From positions 930,001-994,000 of the forward strand of contig NZ_CP006704.1 of the NCBI RefSeq assembly GCF_000739375.1: DNA of 64,000 nt. Reading direction: 5' to 3'. Under the pieces are notes generated by a model, which searched no databases, was not told the DNA's origin, and worked only from the letters and a program-made list of their open reading frames with translations. Made by a program: the position numbers and the translations under genes. Source of the DNA: Comamonas testosteroni TK102. GTDB lineage: Bacteria > Pseudomonadota > Gammaproteobacteria > Burkholderiales > Burkholderiaceae_C. This document shows, in pieces, positions 39,484-49,196 of this stretch. Position 1 is the stretch's first letter; the number at the start of each line of letters is the position of its first letter.

Positions 39484-40904
39484 GCGGCCTCCTCTTGTTT
39501 CGAAGACTTGTCCGGCACGTCGCTCTCGCTGCGTCCAAACGCGTACCAGTCCACATGGCGGGTGCAGATCATGACCAGGGCCAGCACGCCGAACAGGGCG
39601 ATGGAGCCGACGACCAGAGCGGTTTGCTCCAGCTGCAGCAGCACATACAGCAGGCCATACAGGGCCGAGATGGCAATCGCGAACGGCAGGCCGCGTCTGA
39701 TGCTGCCCAGGATATGGCTGGCATAGAAAGCCAGCAGAGCCACGCAGGAGCTGGCCGCAATCGCATAGGCCGTGGCAAAGCCCAGGTGTTCGGACAGGCT
39801 GATGAGCAACAGGAAGAAGCTGCACAAGGCCGAGCCGACCAGCAGGTACTGCACGGGATGAACGCGCAGCTTTTTCATGACTTCGAAAAGGCCGACCGCG
39901 ACAAAGGTCAGGATCACAAAAAGAATGCCGTACTTGGTGGCGCGCTCGCTCAGCGAGTAGACATTGACGGGGTTGACGAACTCCGTGTCCATGGTTTCGA
40001 GGCAGGGGCCGCTGTCGTCATGGCCGCGGGTTGCAGAGGCGGCATAGGTTTCCGAGCTGCCCCAGTAGCCGGGGCTGCAAAGACGTTGCTGGCGGGTAAA
40101 GGCCGTGCTGGCAGAGGTGGCCAGCGAGGACAGCTCCCAGCTGGCGGTGAAGCCGCTGTCCGTCACTTCGCGTCGACTGGGTAGAAAGCTGCCGCCAAAC
40201 GAGGGATGAGGCCAGTCGGCAGTCAGCGTGACCTTGCTTTCCGTGGCGATGGGGCTGAAGGCGAGCTGCTCCGTGCCCAGCAGCTGCAGCTTGAGCTCCA
40301 GGTTCAGGGCTTCGCCTTTTTTCAGCAGGCTGGCATCAATCTCTGCCTGAATGCCTTTGCCGTAGCGCTCCAGCGGCGTGCCGGATTCGACCGCCAGATC
40401 CTGGCCGTTGGCCAGCAGCGTTGCGCTGCGGATGCCGCGCGGGTCGCTGAGCGCAAATGCCACAAGGACCTTCTTGCAGCGCACCACGGCATTGGGCTCG
40501 CTGGGCTTGGGCAGCTCGGCATACTGCGCGGCATTGGCAAAGCCAGCCGATATCTGGTCGTGCAGCACATAGGTGTTGATGTGATGCAGGCCGCGCGAGC
40601 GCTCCTCCATCTTGGCATTGGCATCGTGGTTGAGCGTGTCGGGCAGCAGCATGCGCTGGAATTCCCGTGTGCTGTATTCGATTTTCTTGCCATTGGTCGT
40701 GCTGGTGGTTTCCGTGCAGTTCTGCACCAGGGCCGGGCCGATCAGCGTCTGCGTGCCGGCCAGGCTGGAGACCACGCTTTGCACGGCGTAGTCGCGGTTG
40801 CGGATGCGGTCTTTGACCACATCCTGAATCATGGACAGGCCGGCCATGAGCAAGGCCAGAACGATCAGCAGTGAGACTGTCTTGAACAGCAGTCGGTTTT
40901 TCAT
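39480..40904 (-). CDS. creD: Inner-membrane protein CreD
   Basis: A 474-residue CreD/Cet family protein. An N-terminal membrane helix (about residues 4-24) leads into a large periplasmic domain (about 30-330) and then about five hydrophobic segments (330-455). The ERATKYGILFVILTFVAVGLF motif near 325-345 is family-typical. CreD is the main target of the CreBC two-component system and affects envelope integrity and colicin or beta-lactam responses in Enterobacteria and Aeromonads. It is downstream of creC by 107 bases. Confidence 0.92.
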   Translation of the reverse strand: MKNRLLFKTVSLLIVLALLMAGLSMIQDVVKDRIRNRDYAVQSVVSSLAGTQTLIGPALVQNCTETTSTTNGKKIEYSTREFQRMLLPDTLNHDANAKMEERSRGLHHINTYVLHDQISAGFANAAQYAELPKPSEPNAVVRCKKVLVAFALSDPRGIRSATLLANGQDLAVESGTPLERYGKGIQAEIDASLLKKGEALNLELKLQLLGTEQLAFSPIATESKVTLTADWPHPSFGGSFLPSRREVTDSGFTASWELSSLATSASTAFTRQQRLCSPGYWGSSETYAASATRGHDDSGPCLETMDTEFVNPVNVYSLSERATKYGILFVILTFVAVGLFEVMKKLRVHPVQYLLVGSALCSFFLLLISLSEHLGFATAYAIAASSCVALLAFYASHILGSIRRGLPFAIAISALYGLLYVLLQLEQTALVVGSIALFGVLALVMICTRHVDWYAFGRSESDVPDKSSKQEEAA

Positions 40905-41011
40905 GCGTGCTCCTGAATGAGGGATTTCAGGACGCAGTGTCGGCAGCGACTGTGTGGACCCAATGAAGTCTGTGAAGCGGGTGTGAAGTCCTGTCCGAAA
41001 GTCTTGATCGC

Positions 41012-42466
41012 TCAGCTCTGGGGAGCGAAATCCAGTGTCACGGCGAGACCGGGGTGACGATTGCGGACCTGGATGCTGCCGCCATGAAGATGCATGATGC
41101 GGGTGACGATGGACAGGCCCAGTCCGGTGCCGCTGCGCTCTCCGTTGGGTCTGGGAGTCGTGAAGAAGCGCTCGCCCAGGCGGGCCAGCAAGGGCTCGGC
41201 CACACCCGGGCCCCGATCGCTGACGGTGATGCGGTGCGGGGCCAGCTCAAGCTCGATCACGCTGTTCTCTGCAGAGAAATCCAGGGCGTTCTGCAGCAGA
41301 TTGCTGATGGCCAGGGTCACCAGGCCGGCCTCCCAGGGGCCGCTGCTGTCCACGCCGCTCAGGCGCATGGCCATGCCGCGTTGCTCTGCATGGCTTTGCA
41401 GGGAGTTCATGGCTTGCCGGGCACATTCCATCAGGCTGCAGCCATGGCTGGTGTCCAGTTGCTGGCGCTGCTCGAGACGGCTGAGCTGGAGCAACTGGTC
41501 GATCAGGTTCTGCAGGCGCAGGCTCTGGTCTACCACCTGTCTGGCAAACATGGCCCGGTCCTGGGGCGGCAGCTCTTCCTGCAGCAACTCGCCGGCGCCG
41601 CGGATGGCGGCCACCGGGCTTTTGAGTTCGTGGGTCAGGGCGCGTACATAGCCCTCGATATAGTCGCGCCCTTCCAGGCGCTTGCGCATATTGTCCATGG
41701 CCTGGGCCAGCTCGCCAAGCTCGCCGGGCATGTCCGGTATGGCCGCAGGAGCCGAGGCCTGCGCGGGGTGGGCAGACTCGTTGAGCGTGGGGGCCTGCAC
41801 CTGCTGTGCATAGTTGCGCAGCCGGCGCACGTGAAGCACAAACCACCAGGTCACCGCACAGCCGACGGCGGCGGACAGCAGCACAAACAGCAGGCCGCCG
41901 CGCAGAATTTTCTGCTCCGCGCTGTCGACGATTTTCTGTACCGAGCTGGAGGGCTTGGAGGCAGTCAGCACCCCGGCAATCTGGCCGTCCACCATGATGG
42001 GCGCCGAGACATACATGACGCTGCTGGATTCGTCCTCCTTGACGGCTCGCGTGGTGCGTGCACCGTATTCACCGCGCAGCGTCAGATAGACATCGCGCCA
42101 GCGCGAGTAGTCTGCGCCCTGGTCCTTGCCCTGCGAGTCGAACAGCACCATGCCCCGGGCGTCGGTGACGGTGATGCGCAGATCCAGCGTGGTCTTGCGT
42201 GTGTCCCAGATCCAGGCCTGTATCGGTTTTCGCGTGTAGCCCTGCAGCTGGGTGGCAAAGGCGCTGTCCGCACCGGCTTGCAGCCGGCCTTTTTCCATGT
42301 CGGCACTGGCCAGCGTGGCCAGCGCATAGGCGGTCTCCACCAGCGTGTCCTCGGTCACCTTGCGCACGCTGGGCTTGATCTCCACTATGAAGACGCGCAG
42401 CACGAAAAAGGCGGCCAGGCCGTTGATCAGGAAGAAGGCAAAGAAGAGACGCAGGCCCAGACGCAT
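41012..42466 (-). CDS. creC: Two-component sensor histidine kinase CreC
   Basis: A 484-residue sensor. Membrane segments at about residues 8-28 and 190-210 bracket a periplasmic domain; a HAMP-like linker follows. The H-box is ALTHELKSPVAAIRGAGELL near 277-296, the N-box NLLQNALDFS near 393-402, the G1 box SDRGPGV and the G2 box GTGLGLSI near 457-464. CreC phosphorylates CreB in response to carbon/envelope cues in E. coli. The start is five bases after the creB stop. Confidence 0.93.
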   Translation of the reverse strand: MRLGLRLFFAFFLINGLAAFFVLRVFIVEIKPSVRKVTEDTLVETAYALATLASADMEKGRLQAGADSAFATQLQGYTRKPIQAWIWDTRKTTLDLRITVTDARGMVLFDSQGKDQGADYSRWRDVYLTLRGEYGARTTRAVKEDESSSVMYVSAPIMVDGQIAGVLTASKPSSSVQKIVDSAEQKILRGGLLFVLLSAAVGCAVTWWFVLHVRRLRNYAQQVQAPTLNESAHPAQASAPAAIPDMPGELGELAQAMDNMRKRLEGRDYIEGYVRALTHELKSPVAAIRGAGELLQEELPPQDRAMFARQVVDQSLRLQNLIDQLLQLSRLEQRQQLDTSHGCSLMECARQAMNSLQSHAEQRGMAMRLSGVDSSGPWEAGLVTLAISNLLQNALDFSAENSVIELELAPHRITVSDRGPGVAEPLLARLGERFFTTPRPNGERSGTGLGLSIVTRIMHLHGGSIQVRNRHPGLAVTLDFAPQS

Positions 42467-42471
42467 ACCGG

Positions 42472-43155
42472 CTATCCGGGCTGGTTCAGGCTATAGCCCA
42501 GACCGCGGTGGGTGACGATGAGCTCCTGATCGGGCAAGCGCTCGCGCAGTTTGGCGCGCAGGGTCTTGATATGGGTGTCCACCGTGCGGTCCGTGCTCTC
42601 GCTGTCCAGCCCCCAGATTTGCTCCAGCAAGGCGTCGCGGCTCAGGATGCGGCCCGCTGCGTTGACCAGGCTTTGCAGCAGCTGATACTCGCGCCTGGTC
42701 AGATCCAGCGCCCTGCTGTGGATCAGAGCCCGTTGGCCTTGCTCATCTATTTGAAGTGCTTTCGCAAGCTGGGCCGGCGCTGCAGGCTGAAATTGCTTGG
42801 AGCGGCGCAGCAGGGCGCGGGTGCGCGCCAGTAGTTCGCGCGGGCTGAAGGGCTTGGTCAGATAGTCGTCCGCGCCCAGTTCCAGGCCCAGAACCTTGTC
42901 CATCTCCTCGCCTCTGGCACTGAGCACCAGTACCGGAACAATGGAGCCGGCAGAGCGCAGCTCGCGGCACCAGTCCAGGCCGTTGCCGTCGGGCAGGCCC
43001 ACGTCCATGAGAAGCACATCAAACGTTGTCCTGCTCCATTGCTGACGCGCATCGGCGATCAGCAGGCTGTGGGTGACGGCAATGCCCTCGCGCTCCAGAG
43101 CGTAGCAAACCGTGCGTGCAATGGCCGGATCGTCTTCGAGCAGCAGCACATGCAT
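42472..43155 (-). CDS. creB: Two-component response regulator CreB
   Basis: A 227-residue OmpR/PhoB-family regulator. The receiver domain begins MHVLLLEDDPAIARTV with the acidic pair EDD; the phospho-acceptor Asp lies in LLMDVGLPDGNGL near 46-58, and the conserved Lys in DDYLTKPFSPREL near 96-108. The C-terminal winged HTH contains LTRREYQLLQSLVNAAGR and the TVDTHIKTLRAKL recognition region. The ATG at 43155 is preferred to 43179 because OmpR-family receivers start there. In E. coli CreB binds direct TTCAC repeats; I did not find a clear copy here. Confidence 0.92.
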   Translation of the reverse strand: MHVLLLEDDPAIARTVCYALEREGIAVTHSLLIADARQQWSRTTFDVLLMDVGLPDGNGLDWCRELRSAGSIVPVLVLSARGEEMDKVLGLELGADDYLTKPFSPRELLARTRALLRRSKQFQPAAPAQLAKALQIDEQGQRALIHSRALDLTRREYQLLQSLVNAAGRILSRDALLEQIWGLDSESTDRTVDTHIKTLRAKLRERLPDQELIVTHRGLGYSLNQPG

Positions 43156-43185
43156 GGCTGACGTCTGGGGGCTGAGCATGCGGGG

Positions 43186-44103
43186 TCAGAGGATCGGGGT
43201 TTCCGGGGCCAGAAACTGTTGAGAGACCTGAATGAACTTGTCGCGGAAATCCAGCGAGCGGTGGCGGCGCACGGTGGGCCACTGCTTCTCGAAATGCCTG
43301 GCCAGGGCTTCGACGAGAAAGACCGAGCGGTGCTGCCCGCCTGTGCAGCCTATGCCCACGGTGACATAGCTGCGGTGGTCTCTGGACAGCAGCGGCAGCC
43401 AGCGTTCGAGGAATTGCTGTATGTCCAGCTGCATCTGCTGCACCTCGGGCAGGGCTCCCAGATAGTCGGCAACCGGCTTGTCCAGGCCGGTCAAGGCACG
43501 CAGTTCCTTGTCGTAGAAGGGGTTGGGCAGCATGCGCACATCAAACACATAGTCCGAGTCGATGGGCATGCTGTGCTTGAATCCAAAGGACTGGAACATC
43601 AGCGTCATCTGCCCTGCCGGTGCTTCGATGATCTGCTTGATATAGCTTTGCAGCTGCGCCGACTTGAGATCGCTGGTGTCGATGACGATGGAGCGGTCGC
43701 GCAGCAGGCCCAGCAGCTCACGCTCCTTTTCGATATCGAGCTCCAGTGCCTGGCGCTCGTTCGTCAGGGAGCCGGGCGATAGAGGGTGGCGCCTGCGGGT
43801 TTCCGAAAAGCGTCTGATCAGCGTTCCGCTGTCGGCGTCGAGAAAAATCATGCGCGGCATCAGTCCCTGCTTTTTCAGGCGATGCAGCTGATCAGGCAGC
43901 TGAGGCAGGCCCTTGGCACTGCGCGCATCCATGGCAATGGCCACTTTCTCGTCCTGATGGGTGAGCTTGAGCTCCACAAAGGACTGCAGCAATTCCGGGG
44001 GCAGGTTGTCGACGCAGTAGTAGCCAGCATCCTCCAGCGCGTGCAGCGCAACGGATTTGCCCGATCCGGACATGCCGCTGATCAGAACAATCTCCATGGA
44101 CAT
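43186..44103 (-). CDS. rapZ: RNase adapter / nucleotide-binding protein RapZ
   Basis: A 305-residue RapZ/YvcJ family protein. Walker A is [20 protein letters not shown] (residues 10-29), and the conserved C-terminal segment [19 protein letters not shown] lies near 255-273. The start at 44103 has GAGGAG about nine bases upstream and begins [10 protein letters not shown]; the longer open frame is not needed. In E. coli RapZ guides RNase E to GlmZ and senses glucosamine 6-phosphate; outside enteric bacteria the GTPase/ATPase role is less clear. It follows recN on the minus strand. Confidence 0.95.
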   Translation of the reverse strand: MSMEIVLISGMSGSGKSVALHALEDAGYYCVDNLPPELLQSFVELKLTHQDEKVAIAMDARSAKGLPQLPDQLHRLKKQGLMPRMIFLDADSGTLIRRFSETRRRHPLSPGSLTNERQALELDIEKERELLGLLRDRSIVIDTSDLKSAQLQSYIKQIIEAPAGQMTLMFQSFGFKHSMPIDSDYVFDVRMLPNPFYDKELRALTGLDKPVADYLGALPEVQQMQLDIQQFLERWLPLLSRDHRSYVTVGIGCTGGQHRSVFLVEALARHFEKQWPTVRRHRSLDFRDKFIQVSQQFLAPETPIL

Positions 44104-44107
44104 GATT

Positions 44108-45865
44108 TCACACTCCTCTGACTTTGCCGCTCTTGCGGACTGTCGTGCTGGCTTTGGCGCTTCGGGCCGGGGTGGCCGATGGACGCAGGGCGCTGTTGGC
44201 GGCCTGCTTGCCAGGCAATCTTGCCATGGCCAGCATTTCTCTGGCATGGGCCATGGTTGCTTCGGACAGGTGCTCGCCGCCCAGCATGCGGGCCATCTCC
44301 ATCTCGCGCTCCTCGCCCGCCAGCGGGTCCACGCTGCTGATGGTGGTGTTGGATTTGGGGCGCTTGGTCACCCGGTAATGCTGGTCTGCATAGGCTGCGA
44401 CCTGGGGCAGGTGGGTGACGGCCAGCACCTGGCGCGACCCGCCGAGAGAGTGCATGAGGCGGCCCACCGTTTCGGCCACGGCTCCGCCGACGCCGGAATC
44501 CACCTCGTCAAAGATCAAGGTTCCGGCCTGGCCCAGCTCGCTGGTGGTCACCGCAATGGCCAGCGAGATGCGCGACAACTCGCCGCCTGATGCCACCTTG
44601 GCCACCGGTTTGGGCGTGGCGCCGGTATGGCCGGCCACGAGAAAGGTGATGCCGTCCGTGCCGGCCGGGCTGGCGGCTTCGGCATGCTCCAGCTGCACTT
44701 CGAAACGGCCGCCCTTCATACCCAGACTTTGCATGGATTGGGTGATGGCGCGTGACAGGCGTGGTGCAGCCAGGGTGCGCTGCTGCGAAATTTTGCGCGC
44801 CTCGGCCTGATACTTGAGATGGGCAGCCTGCTCTTTGGCGCGCAGACCCTCGACATCGACGGCGGCATCCAGCTGGTGTAGCTCCTGCTTCCAGCCTTCG
44901 AGCAGGGCGGGCAACTCTTCGGGCGTGCGCTTGTAGCGGCGCGCCAGCTGCATCCACAGCGACAGGCGTTCGTCGAGATCGGCCAGCAGTTCGGGGTCCA
45001 GATCGGCGCGGCGCAGATAGGCCTGCAGCGAGTGGCGGGCATCGTGCAACTGGGCCACACAGGAGCCGAGCACGTCGGCAATGCTCTGAAACTCGGGCTC
45101 CAGATGCTCCTGATCCTGCAGCAGGTGGTGGGCTCTGCCCAATGGGGTGGCCGCTCCCGCATCGTCATCTTCCAGCAGCTGCAGGCAGGACTGGGCAGAG
45201 TCCATCAAGGTCTGCGCGTGCGACAGGCGCGTGTGCTGGGCGTTGAGCTCATCCCATTCTTCGGCGCGCGGCGACAGCTTGTCCAGCTCGGATATCTGCC
45301 ATTGCAGTCGCTCTCGCTCGCGCTGCAGATTGTCCTGGGCCGAGAGCGCCTGCTCCAGAGCCTGATGGCTCTGGCGCCAGTCCTGCCACAACGACTTGAG
45401 CTGGGCGGTTTCAATACCGCCGTAGGTATCCAGCATGGCGCGTGCAGCGTCCGGGCGGGTCAGGCTTTGCCAGGCATGCTGGCCATGAACGTCGATCAGC
45501 TGATCGCCCAGATGGCGCAGCTGCGTGGCCGTGGCGGGCGAGCCATTGATCCAGGCGCGGCTGCGGCCCAGACTGTCTATGACGCGGCGCAGCAGCAAAT
45601 CCTGCTCCTGCGCAAACCCCGACTCTTGCAGCCATTCGTGCAGATGGGGCGGGCAATCGAACTCGGCGCAGATATCGGCCTGGGGGCAGCCTTCGCGTAC
45701 CACCTGTGCATCGGCGCGTGCGCCCAGCACCAGTTGCAGGGCGTCGAGCATGATGGATTTGCCGGCGCCGGTCTCGCCGGTAAGCACCGTGAAGCCGGTT
45801 TGCCAGTCCAGGTCGAGTGACTGAACAATCACAAAGTCCCGCAGGACGATGCGCTTCAAGGCCAT
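44108..45865 (-). CDS. recN: DNA repair protein RecN
   Basis: A 585-residue SMC-like repair ATPase. Walker A is [14 protein letters not shown] near residues 30-43. A long coiled-coil middle (about 150-380) is followed by the ABC signature [15 protein letters not shown] near 437-451 and Walker [14 protein letters not shown] near 464-476, then [12 protein letters not shown]. RecN acts in double-strand-break repair. Its C-terminus has a basic extension (about 550-585). In many bacteria recN is LexA-regulated, but no clear LexA box is visible upstream because nadK ends two bases before its start. Confidence 0.96.
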   Translation of the reverse strand: MALKRIVLRDFVIVQSLDLDWQTGFTVLTGETGAGKSIMLDALQLVLGARADAQVVREGCPQADICAEFDCPPHLHEWLQESGFAQEQDLLLRRVIDSLGRSRAWINGSPATATQLRHLGDQLIDVHGQHAWQSLTRPDAARAMLDTYGGIETAQLKSLWQDWRQSHQALEQALSAQDNLQRERERLQWQISELDKLSPRAEEWDELNAQHTRLSHAQTLMDSAQSCLQLLEDDDAGAATPLGRAHHLLQDQEHLEPEFQSIADVLGSCVAQLHDARHSLQAYLRRADLDPELLADLDERLSLWMQLARRYKRTPEELPALLEGWKQELHQLDAAVDVEGLRAKEQAAHLKYQAEARKISQQRTLAAPRLSRAITQSMQSLGMKGGRFEVQLEHAEAASPAGTDGITFLVAGHTGATPKPVAKVASGGELSRISLAIAVTTSELGQAGTLIFDEVDSGVGGAVAETVGRLMHSLGGSRQVLAVTHLPQVAAYADQHYRVTKRPKSNTTISSVDPLAGEEREMEMARMLGGEHLSEATMAHAREMLAMARLPGKQAANSALRPSATPARSAKASTTVRKSGKVRGV

Positions 45866-45867
45866 GG

Positions 45868-46767
45868 TCAGACGCCTCCCTCGTTCCAGCCCAGCTTTTT
45901 GCGCAGGGTGTCGAAGTAATTCCAGCCCTTGGGGTGCAGAAAGTGCACGCTGTGATCGGCGCGGGTCACCAGGATGCGGTCGCCATGCTGCAGCGATTTC
46001 AGGGACTGCATGTCAAAGTTCGCGCTGGCATCGCCACGCCCGCCCACCACCTCGATAGTCACCTCCTGGGCGTCCGAGAGCACGATGGGGCGGTTGGAGA
46101 GGTTGTGCGGCGCGATGGGCACCATCACCCAGGCCGGAATCGAGGGGTGCAGCATGGGGCCGCCGGCCGAGAGCGCATAGGCGGTAGAGCCCGTGGGGGT
46201 GGCCACGATCAAGCCATCGGCGCGCTGGTTGGAGACAAAGCTGCCGCCGACCTCGATGCGCAGCTCCACCATGCCCGAGGTCGAGCCACGGTTGACCACC
46301 ACGTCATTCATGGCCTGGGCTTCAAACACGCACTGGCCGTCGCGCATTACGCGAGCATTCATCAGCGTGCGTTCGTCTTCCTCGTACTCACCTTGCAGGA
46401 TGGGCGTGATGGAGGCTTCGAATTCATCCAGGGCGATGTCGGTGACAAACCCGAGGCGGCCCTGGTTGATGCCGACCAGCGGGGTGCCATAGCGCGCCAG
46501 ATGGCGGCACACGCCCAGCATGGTGCCGTCGCCGCCCACGACCAGGCCGAGGTCGCAATGCTTGCCCAGACCGTCCACGTCCATGCTCGGGTAATCGGGC
46601 AGGCCCGCATAGATGGCCGACTGGGTATCCAGAATCACCTCACAACCCATGCTGCGCACATAACCGGCAATCCGTTGCAGTGCTTCGCTGGCTGCATCGG
46701 ACGGAACCCCTGCTGCCGGTGTGTGGTACTTGCCGATCAGGGCAATATGGTGGAACGTGGATGTCAT
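45868..46767 (-). CDS. nadK: NAD kinase
   Basis: A 299-residue ATP-NAD kinase. The signature [11 protein letters not shown] is near residues 78-88, [10 protein letters not shown] near 99-108, and the catalytic/binding [15 protein letters not shown] near 190-204. It makes NADP from NAD. The order nadK-recN is common in betaproteobacteria. Its start is only 29 bases from the divergent hrcA start, so its promoter must overlap one of the two coding regions. Confidence 0.97.
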   Translation of the reverse strand: MTSTFHHIALIGKYHTPAAGVPSDAASEALQRIAGYVRSMGCEVILDTQSAIYAGLPDYPSMDVDGLGKHCDLGLVVGGDGTMLGVCRHLARYGTPLVGINQGRLGFVTDIALDEFEASITPILQGEYEEDERTLMNARVMRDGQCVFEAQAMNDVVVNRGSTSGMVELRIEVGGSFVSNQRADGLIVATPTGSTAYALSAGGPMLHPSIPAWVMVPIAPHNLSNRPIVLSDAQEVTIEVVGGRGDASANFDMQSLKSLQHGDRILVTRADHSVHFLHPKGWNYFDTLRKKLGWNEGGV

Positions 46768-46784
46768 CTGGGAAATTACATCAT

Positions 46785-46790
46785 TAAAAT
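46785..46790 (+). promoter_or_regulatory. Possible -10 box placing the hrcA transcript start at its ATG
   Basis: TAAAAT ends seven bases before the hrcA start codon inside a 29-base divergent gap. If used, the mRNA would start at or next to the ATG and be leaderless. The -35 region (TGTCAT at 46762-46767) is a poor match, so this is a weak prediction. Confidence 0.3.
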
Positions 46791-46796
46791 GAAATC

Positions 46797-47804
46797 ATGC
46801 TCGACGAACGTGCCAAGTTATTGCTCAAAGCGCTGATCGAGCGTTACATCGCTGACGGTCAACCAGTCGGCTCGCGCACTCTTTCACGTGCATCCGGGCT
46901 TGAATTGTCGCCTGCCACCATACGCAACGTGATGGCCGACCTGGAAGAGATGGGCCTGATCATCAGCCCTCACACATCGGCAGGCCGCGTGCCGACAGCC
47001 AGGGGATACCGCCTGTTTGTCGACACCATGCTGACCGTGGACCGCTCCGATCTTGTAACGCCCGGCCTGATGCCCGAACAGCCGCAGAAGGTGATCGCCA
47101 ATGCGGCCAACCTGCTGTCCAACCTCTCCCAGTTTGTGGGCGTGGTCATGGTGCCGCGTCGCAGCTCCGTCTTCAAGCATATCGAGTTCGTGCGTCTGTC
47201 CGAGCGGCGCTTCCTGGTCATCATCGTCTCGCCCGAGGGCGATGTGCAAAACCGCGTGATCTTCACCGATGTGGATTACGAGTCCTCGCAACTGATAGAA
47301 GCCTCGAATTTCCTCAATCACCATTACGCCGGCTTGACAATGGAGGAGGTGCGCACGCGCCTGCAGACCGAAGTGGAGCAGTTGCGTGGTCAGGTGGCCA
47401 GCCTCATGCAGGCGGCGGTGAATGTCGGCGCCGAGGTCATGAGCCACCACGATCGCGAGGATGTGGTGATCGCCGGCGAGCGCAATCTGCTGTCCGTGAG
47501 CGATTTTTCCAGCGACATGGGAAATCTGCGCCGTGCTTTTGACCTGTTCGAGCAGAAAACGCAGATTCTCAGGCTGCTGGATTTCTCCAATCAGGCCGAT
47601 GGCGTGCGCATCTATATCGGTGGAGAGAGCCAGACCGTTCCTTTCGAAGATCTATCCGTAGTGAGTGCTCCCTATGAGCTCGACGGCAAGGTGGTAGGCA
47701 CTTTGGGAGTGATAGGCCCCACGCGCATGCACTATGACAAGATGATCCAGATTGTAGATATCACATCCAAACTGGTGAGCAATGCTCTGAGTCACAAGCG
47801 TTAG
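46797..47804 (+). CDS. hrcA: Heat-inducible transcription repressor HrcA
   Basis: A 335-residue HrcA. The N-terminal winged HTH reads [20 protein letters not shown] near residues 19-38 followed by [36 protein letters not shown] near 61-78 is a family hallmark. It represses groESL and dnaK operons through CIRCE elements and needs GroEL for folding. No CIRCE inverted repeat (TTAGCACTC-N9-GAGTGCTAA) is visible in this window, so its targets lie elsewhere. Confidence 0.97.
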   Translation: MLDERAKLLLKALIERYIADGQPVGSRTLSRASGLELSPATIRNVMADLEEMGLIISPHTSAGRVPTARGYRLFVDTMLTVDRSDLVTPGLMPEQPQKVIANAANLLSNLSQFVGVVMVPRRSSVFKHIEFVRLSERRFLVIIVSPEGDVQNRVIFTDVDYESSQLIEASNFLNHHYAGLTMEEVRTRLQTEVEQLRGQVASLMQAAVNVGAEVMSHHDREDVVIAGERNLLSVSDFSSDMGNLRRAFDLFEQKTQILRLLDFSNQADGVRIYIGGESQTVPFEDLSVVSAPYELDGKVVGTLGVIGPTRMHYDKMIQIVDITSKLVSNALSHKR

Positions 47805-47856
47805 GCCCTACAATGGCAGAGTTTTTCTGATGGCGGCCATGGCTGTTGTCGGTGTT

Positions 47857-47933
47857 GGGGCGTTAGCTCAGTTGGTTAGAGCAGAGGACTCATAATCCTT
47901 TGGTCGTCGGTTCAAGTCCGCCACGCCCTACCA
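47857..47933 (+). tRNA. tRNA with CAT anticodon (Met or lysidine-modified Ile2); island attachment site
   Basis: A 77-base tRNA with encoded CCA. The anticodon arm GAGGA-CTCATAA-TCCTT gives CAT. The D and T arm sequences (GCTCAGTTGGTTAGAGC, GGTTCAAGTCC) and the TTGGTCG variable region resemble bacterial tRNA-Ile2 at least as much as elongator tRNA-Met. The first pair is G-U, and the T stem has one mismatch (position 50 with 64), both involving the 3' half. Sequence composition changes directly after it, so it is a likely integration site. Confidence 0.93.
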
Positions 47934-48248
47934 TAAAACTGTTGTAAATAAAGAAAAGCTCGCTATATAAAATGTAGCAAGCTTTTTTGTTTTTATTTCT
48001 GGTTCCGGTTTGGTTCCGGAATTTTGCGAGATGTTGCTATGCTTCTTTGGACGTAGTGAGTCCAAATGGCTGATCTGGATGGAAGCCCTTCTGGAAATTT
48101 TTTCACAGACGCGGATGATGTTCTATGCGACTGATGTGCTGTTTTTATATGCGCAACACCGCTCGTTTTCGTCGAAAAATGTGAAGATTTTTCCATGCTT
48201 AAGGCATGATGGCTGCGAAAAAATGCTTTTCGTCGCCTCCAAATTTCC
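47934..48248. other. Gene-poor island junction after the tRNA
   Basis: 315 AT-rich bases. A terminator lies at 47954-47990, and a GGTTCCGG-T-TT-GGTTCCGG repeat at 48001-48019. Small open frames occur on both strands (48010-48303 plus, 47993-48250 minus). Neither has a recognisable domain or ribosome-binding site. The minus frame's arrangement, ending close to the tRNA, would suit a decayed integrase, but no catalytic residues can be recognised. Confidence 0.55.
47954..47990 (+). terminator. Terminator of the CAT-anticodon tRNA
   Basis: AAGCT-C-GCTA (47956-47965) pairs with TAGC-A-AGCTT (47975-47984), with one internal mismatch and a 9-base loop, followed by a run of T residues. Confidence 0.75.
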
Positions 48249-49097
48249 ATGCCTACGACGCGCCTTACATCACTTGAACATGCTCAGTCAGATCAGGCAT
48301 TGATCGCTGATTTTGAGGATGAGTTATCAACATCTGGAATGATGGCATCCGATTCGCTGCAATCTCAAATGAGCAAGGCGAAGTACAAGCCGCACTGGGC
48401 TAGCTGGAACGAGCGTCCCGTTGCAACGGTTAGGGAGGCGGTGTGCTTGGTTCATGGAGTAAATCCTCCAGCCTATTCCAGGCTCGATGACGAGGACTCT
48501 CGTCGGCTTCACTTTGGCCCACATCTTAAGACTTTGAAGCAGATGATCACCTACGTTGGTGGTGTCCGGATTGCGCCAGGGGAGGACTATGAGTGTGAGC
48601 CAGGAGATGGCACTCGTATCGTGCTGCGTGATTTCGTGGATCAGGTTCGCGCCGGAAGGTTGTTCAAAGGCTTTGTTTTTCCTGAAGAGTTTGTAGGGCT
48701 GAATCCCCCACTACCCTTCGAGTTTGAAGAGAGGGCGAGTGCGTCCTTCTTAAGTAGTGAAGCGGCCCTTGCCCCTCAACAAGAGGAGGGTACCAACGAA
48801 AGGCCAAGTAAATCTTGGGCACGGCTTTTGGTACTTATGGCTATTGAACACTACGGCTTCATCCCAGAATGGCCTCCAGAGAAGCTGTCGGAGCCAATGA
48901 AGGTTAGTGGGTTGTATCAGCCGCTCGCGACCCTGAGTGCAAAGCATGGGGTTCCTTACTTGAGGGATCGTGGAACGGTACGTGATGCTTTTATGGCCGC
49001 TGTTCAGAGGCTAGGTGAAGCTGAAATAGTCGCCATTCGAGACAAGCTTGATAAGAATGCGAAATCGGCCCAATCCTCTCCAGAGACGCGCACGTAG
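48249..49097 (+). CDS. Hypothetical island protein
   Basis: A 282-residue protein I do not recognise. The N-terminal 40 residues look disordered. A conserved-looking core (about 48-160) starts KPHWASWNERPVATVREAVC and contains VHGVNPPAYSRLDDED. The C-terminal part includes SWARLLVLMAIEHYGFIP near 190-207 and ends with helical, charged residues. No signal peptide or membrane helix is seen. No Shine-Dalgarno precedes the ATG at 48249, so a later ATG (48339 or 48369) is possible. It is the first gene of the island after the tRNA and its codon use is AT-richer than the core genome. Confidence 0.7.
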   Translation: MPTTRLTSLEHAQSDQALIADFEDELSTSGMMASDSLQSQMSKAKYKPHWASWNERPVATVREAVCLVHGVNPPAYSRLDDEDSRRLHFGPHLKTLKQMITYVGGVRIAPGEDYECEPGDGTRIVLRDFVDQVRAGRLFKGFVFPEEFVGLNPPLPFEFEERASASFLSSEAALAPQQEEGTNERPSKSWARLLVLMAIEHYGFIPEWPPEKLSEPMKVSGLYQPLATLSAKHGVPYLRDRGTVRDAFMAAVQRLGEAEIVAIRDKLDKNAKSAQSSPETRT

Positions 49098-49135
49098 AAA
49101 TTTGAAAAACCAACGTGGGAATTCATTTTCCCCAG

Positions 49136-49165
49136 TTCCAACGATTTCCAACGAATTCCAGAATG
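49136..49165 (+). repeat. Tandem 10-base direct repeats before the AlpA-like gene
   Basis: TTCCAACGAT, TTCCAACGAA and TTCCAGAATG follow one another without spacers (two near-identical units plus a partial third), about 30 bases before the ATG at 49197. One-helical-turn spacing suggests cooperative protein binding, for example by a regulator or initiator of the element. Confidence 0.5.
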
Positions 49166-49196
49166 CAAGGCATCAGCACTCACAAAGCCTTGCATC

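Noticed and set aside
46768..46860. CIRCE element controlling hrcA
   Set aside because: No TTAGCACTC-N9-GAGTGCTAA inverted repeat is present near the gene.
47993..48303. Small open frames on both strands after the tRNA as a decayed integrase
   Set aside because: Location fits, but no R-H-R-Y or serine-recombinase residues can be recognised, so an integrase remnant is not supported.
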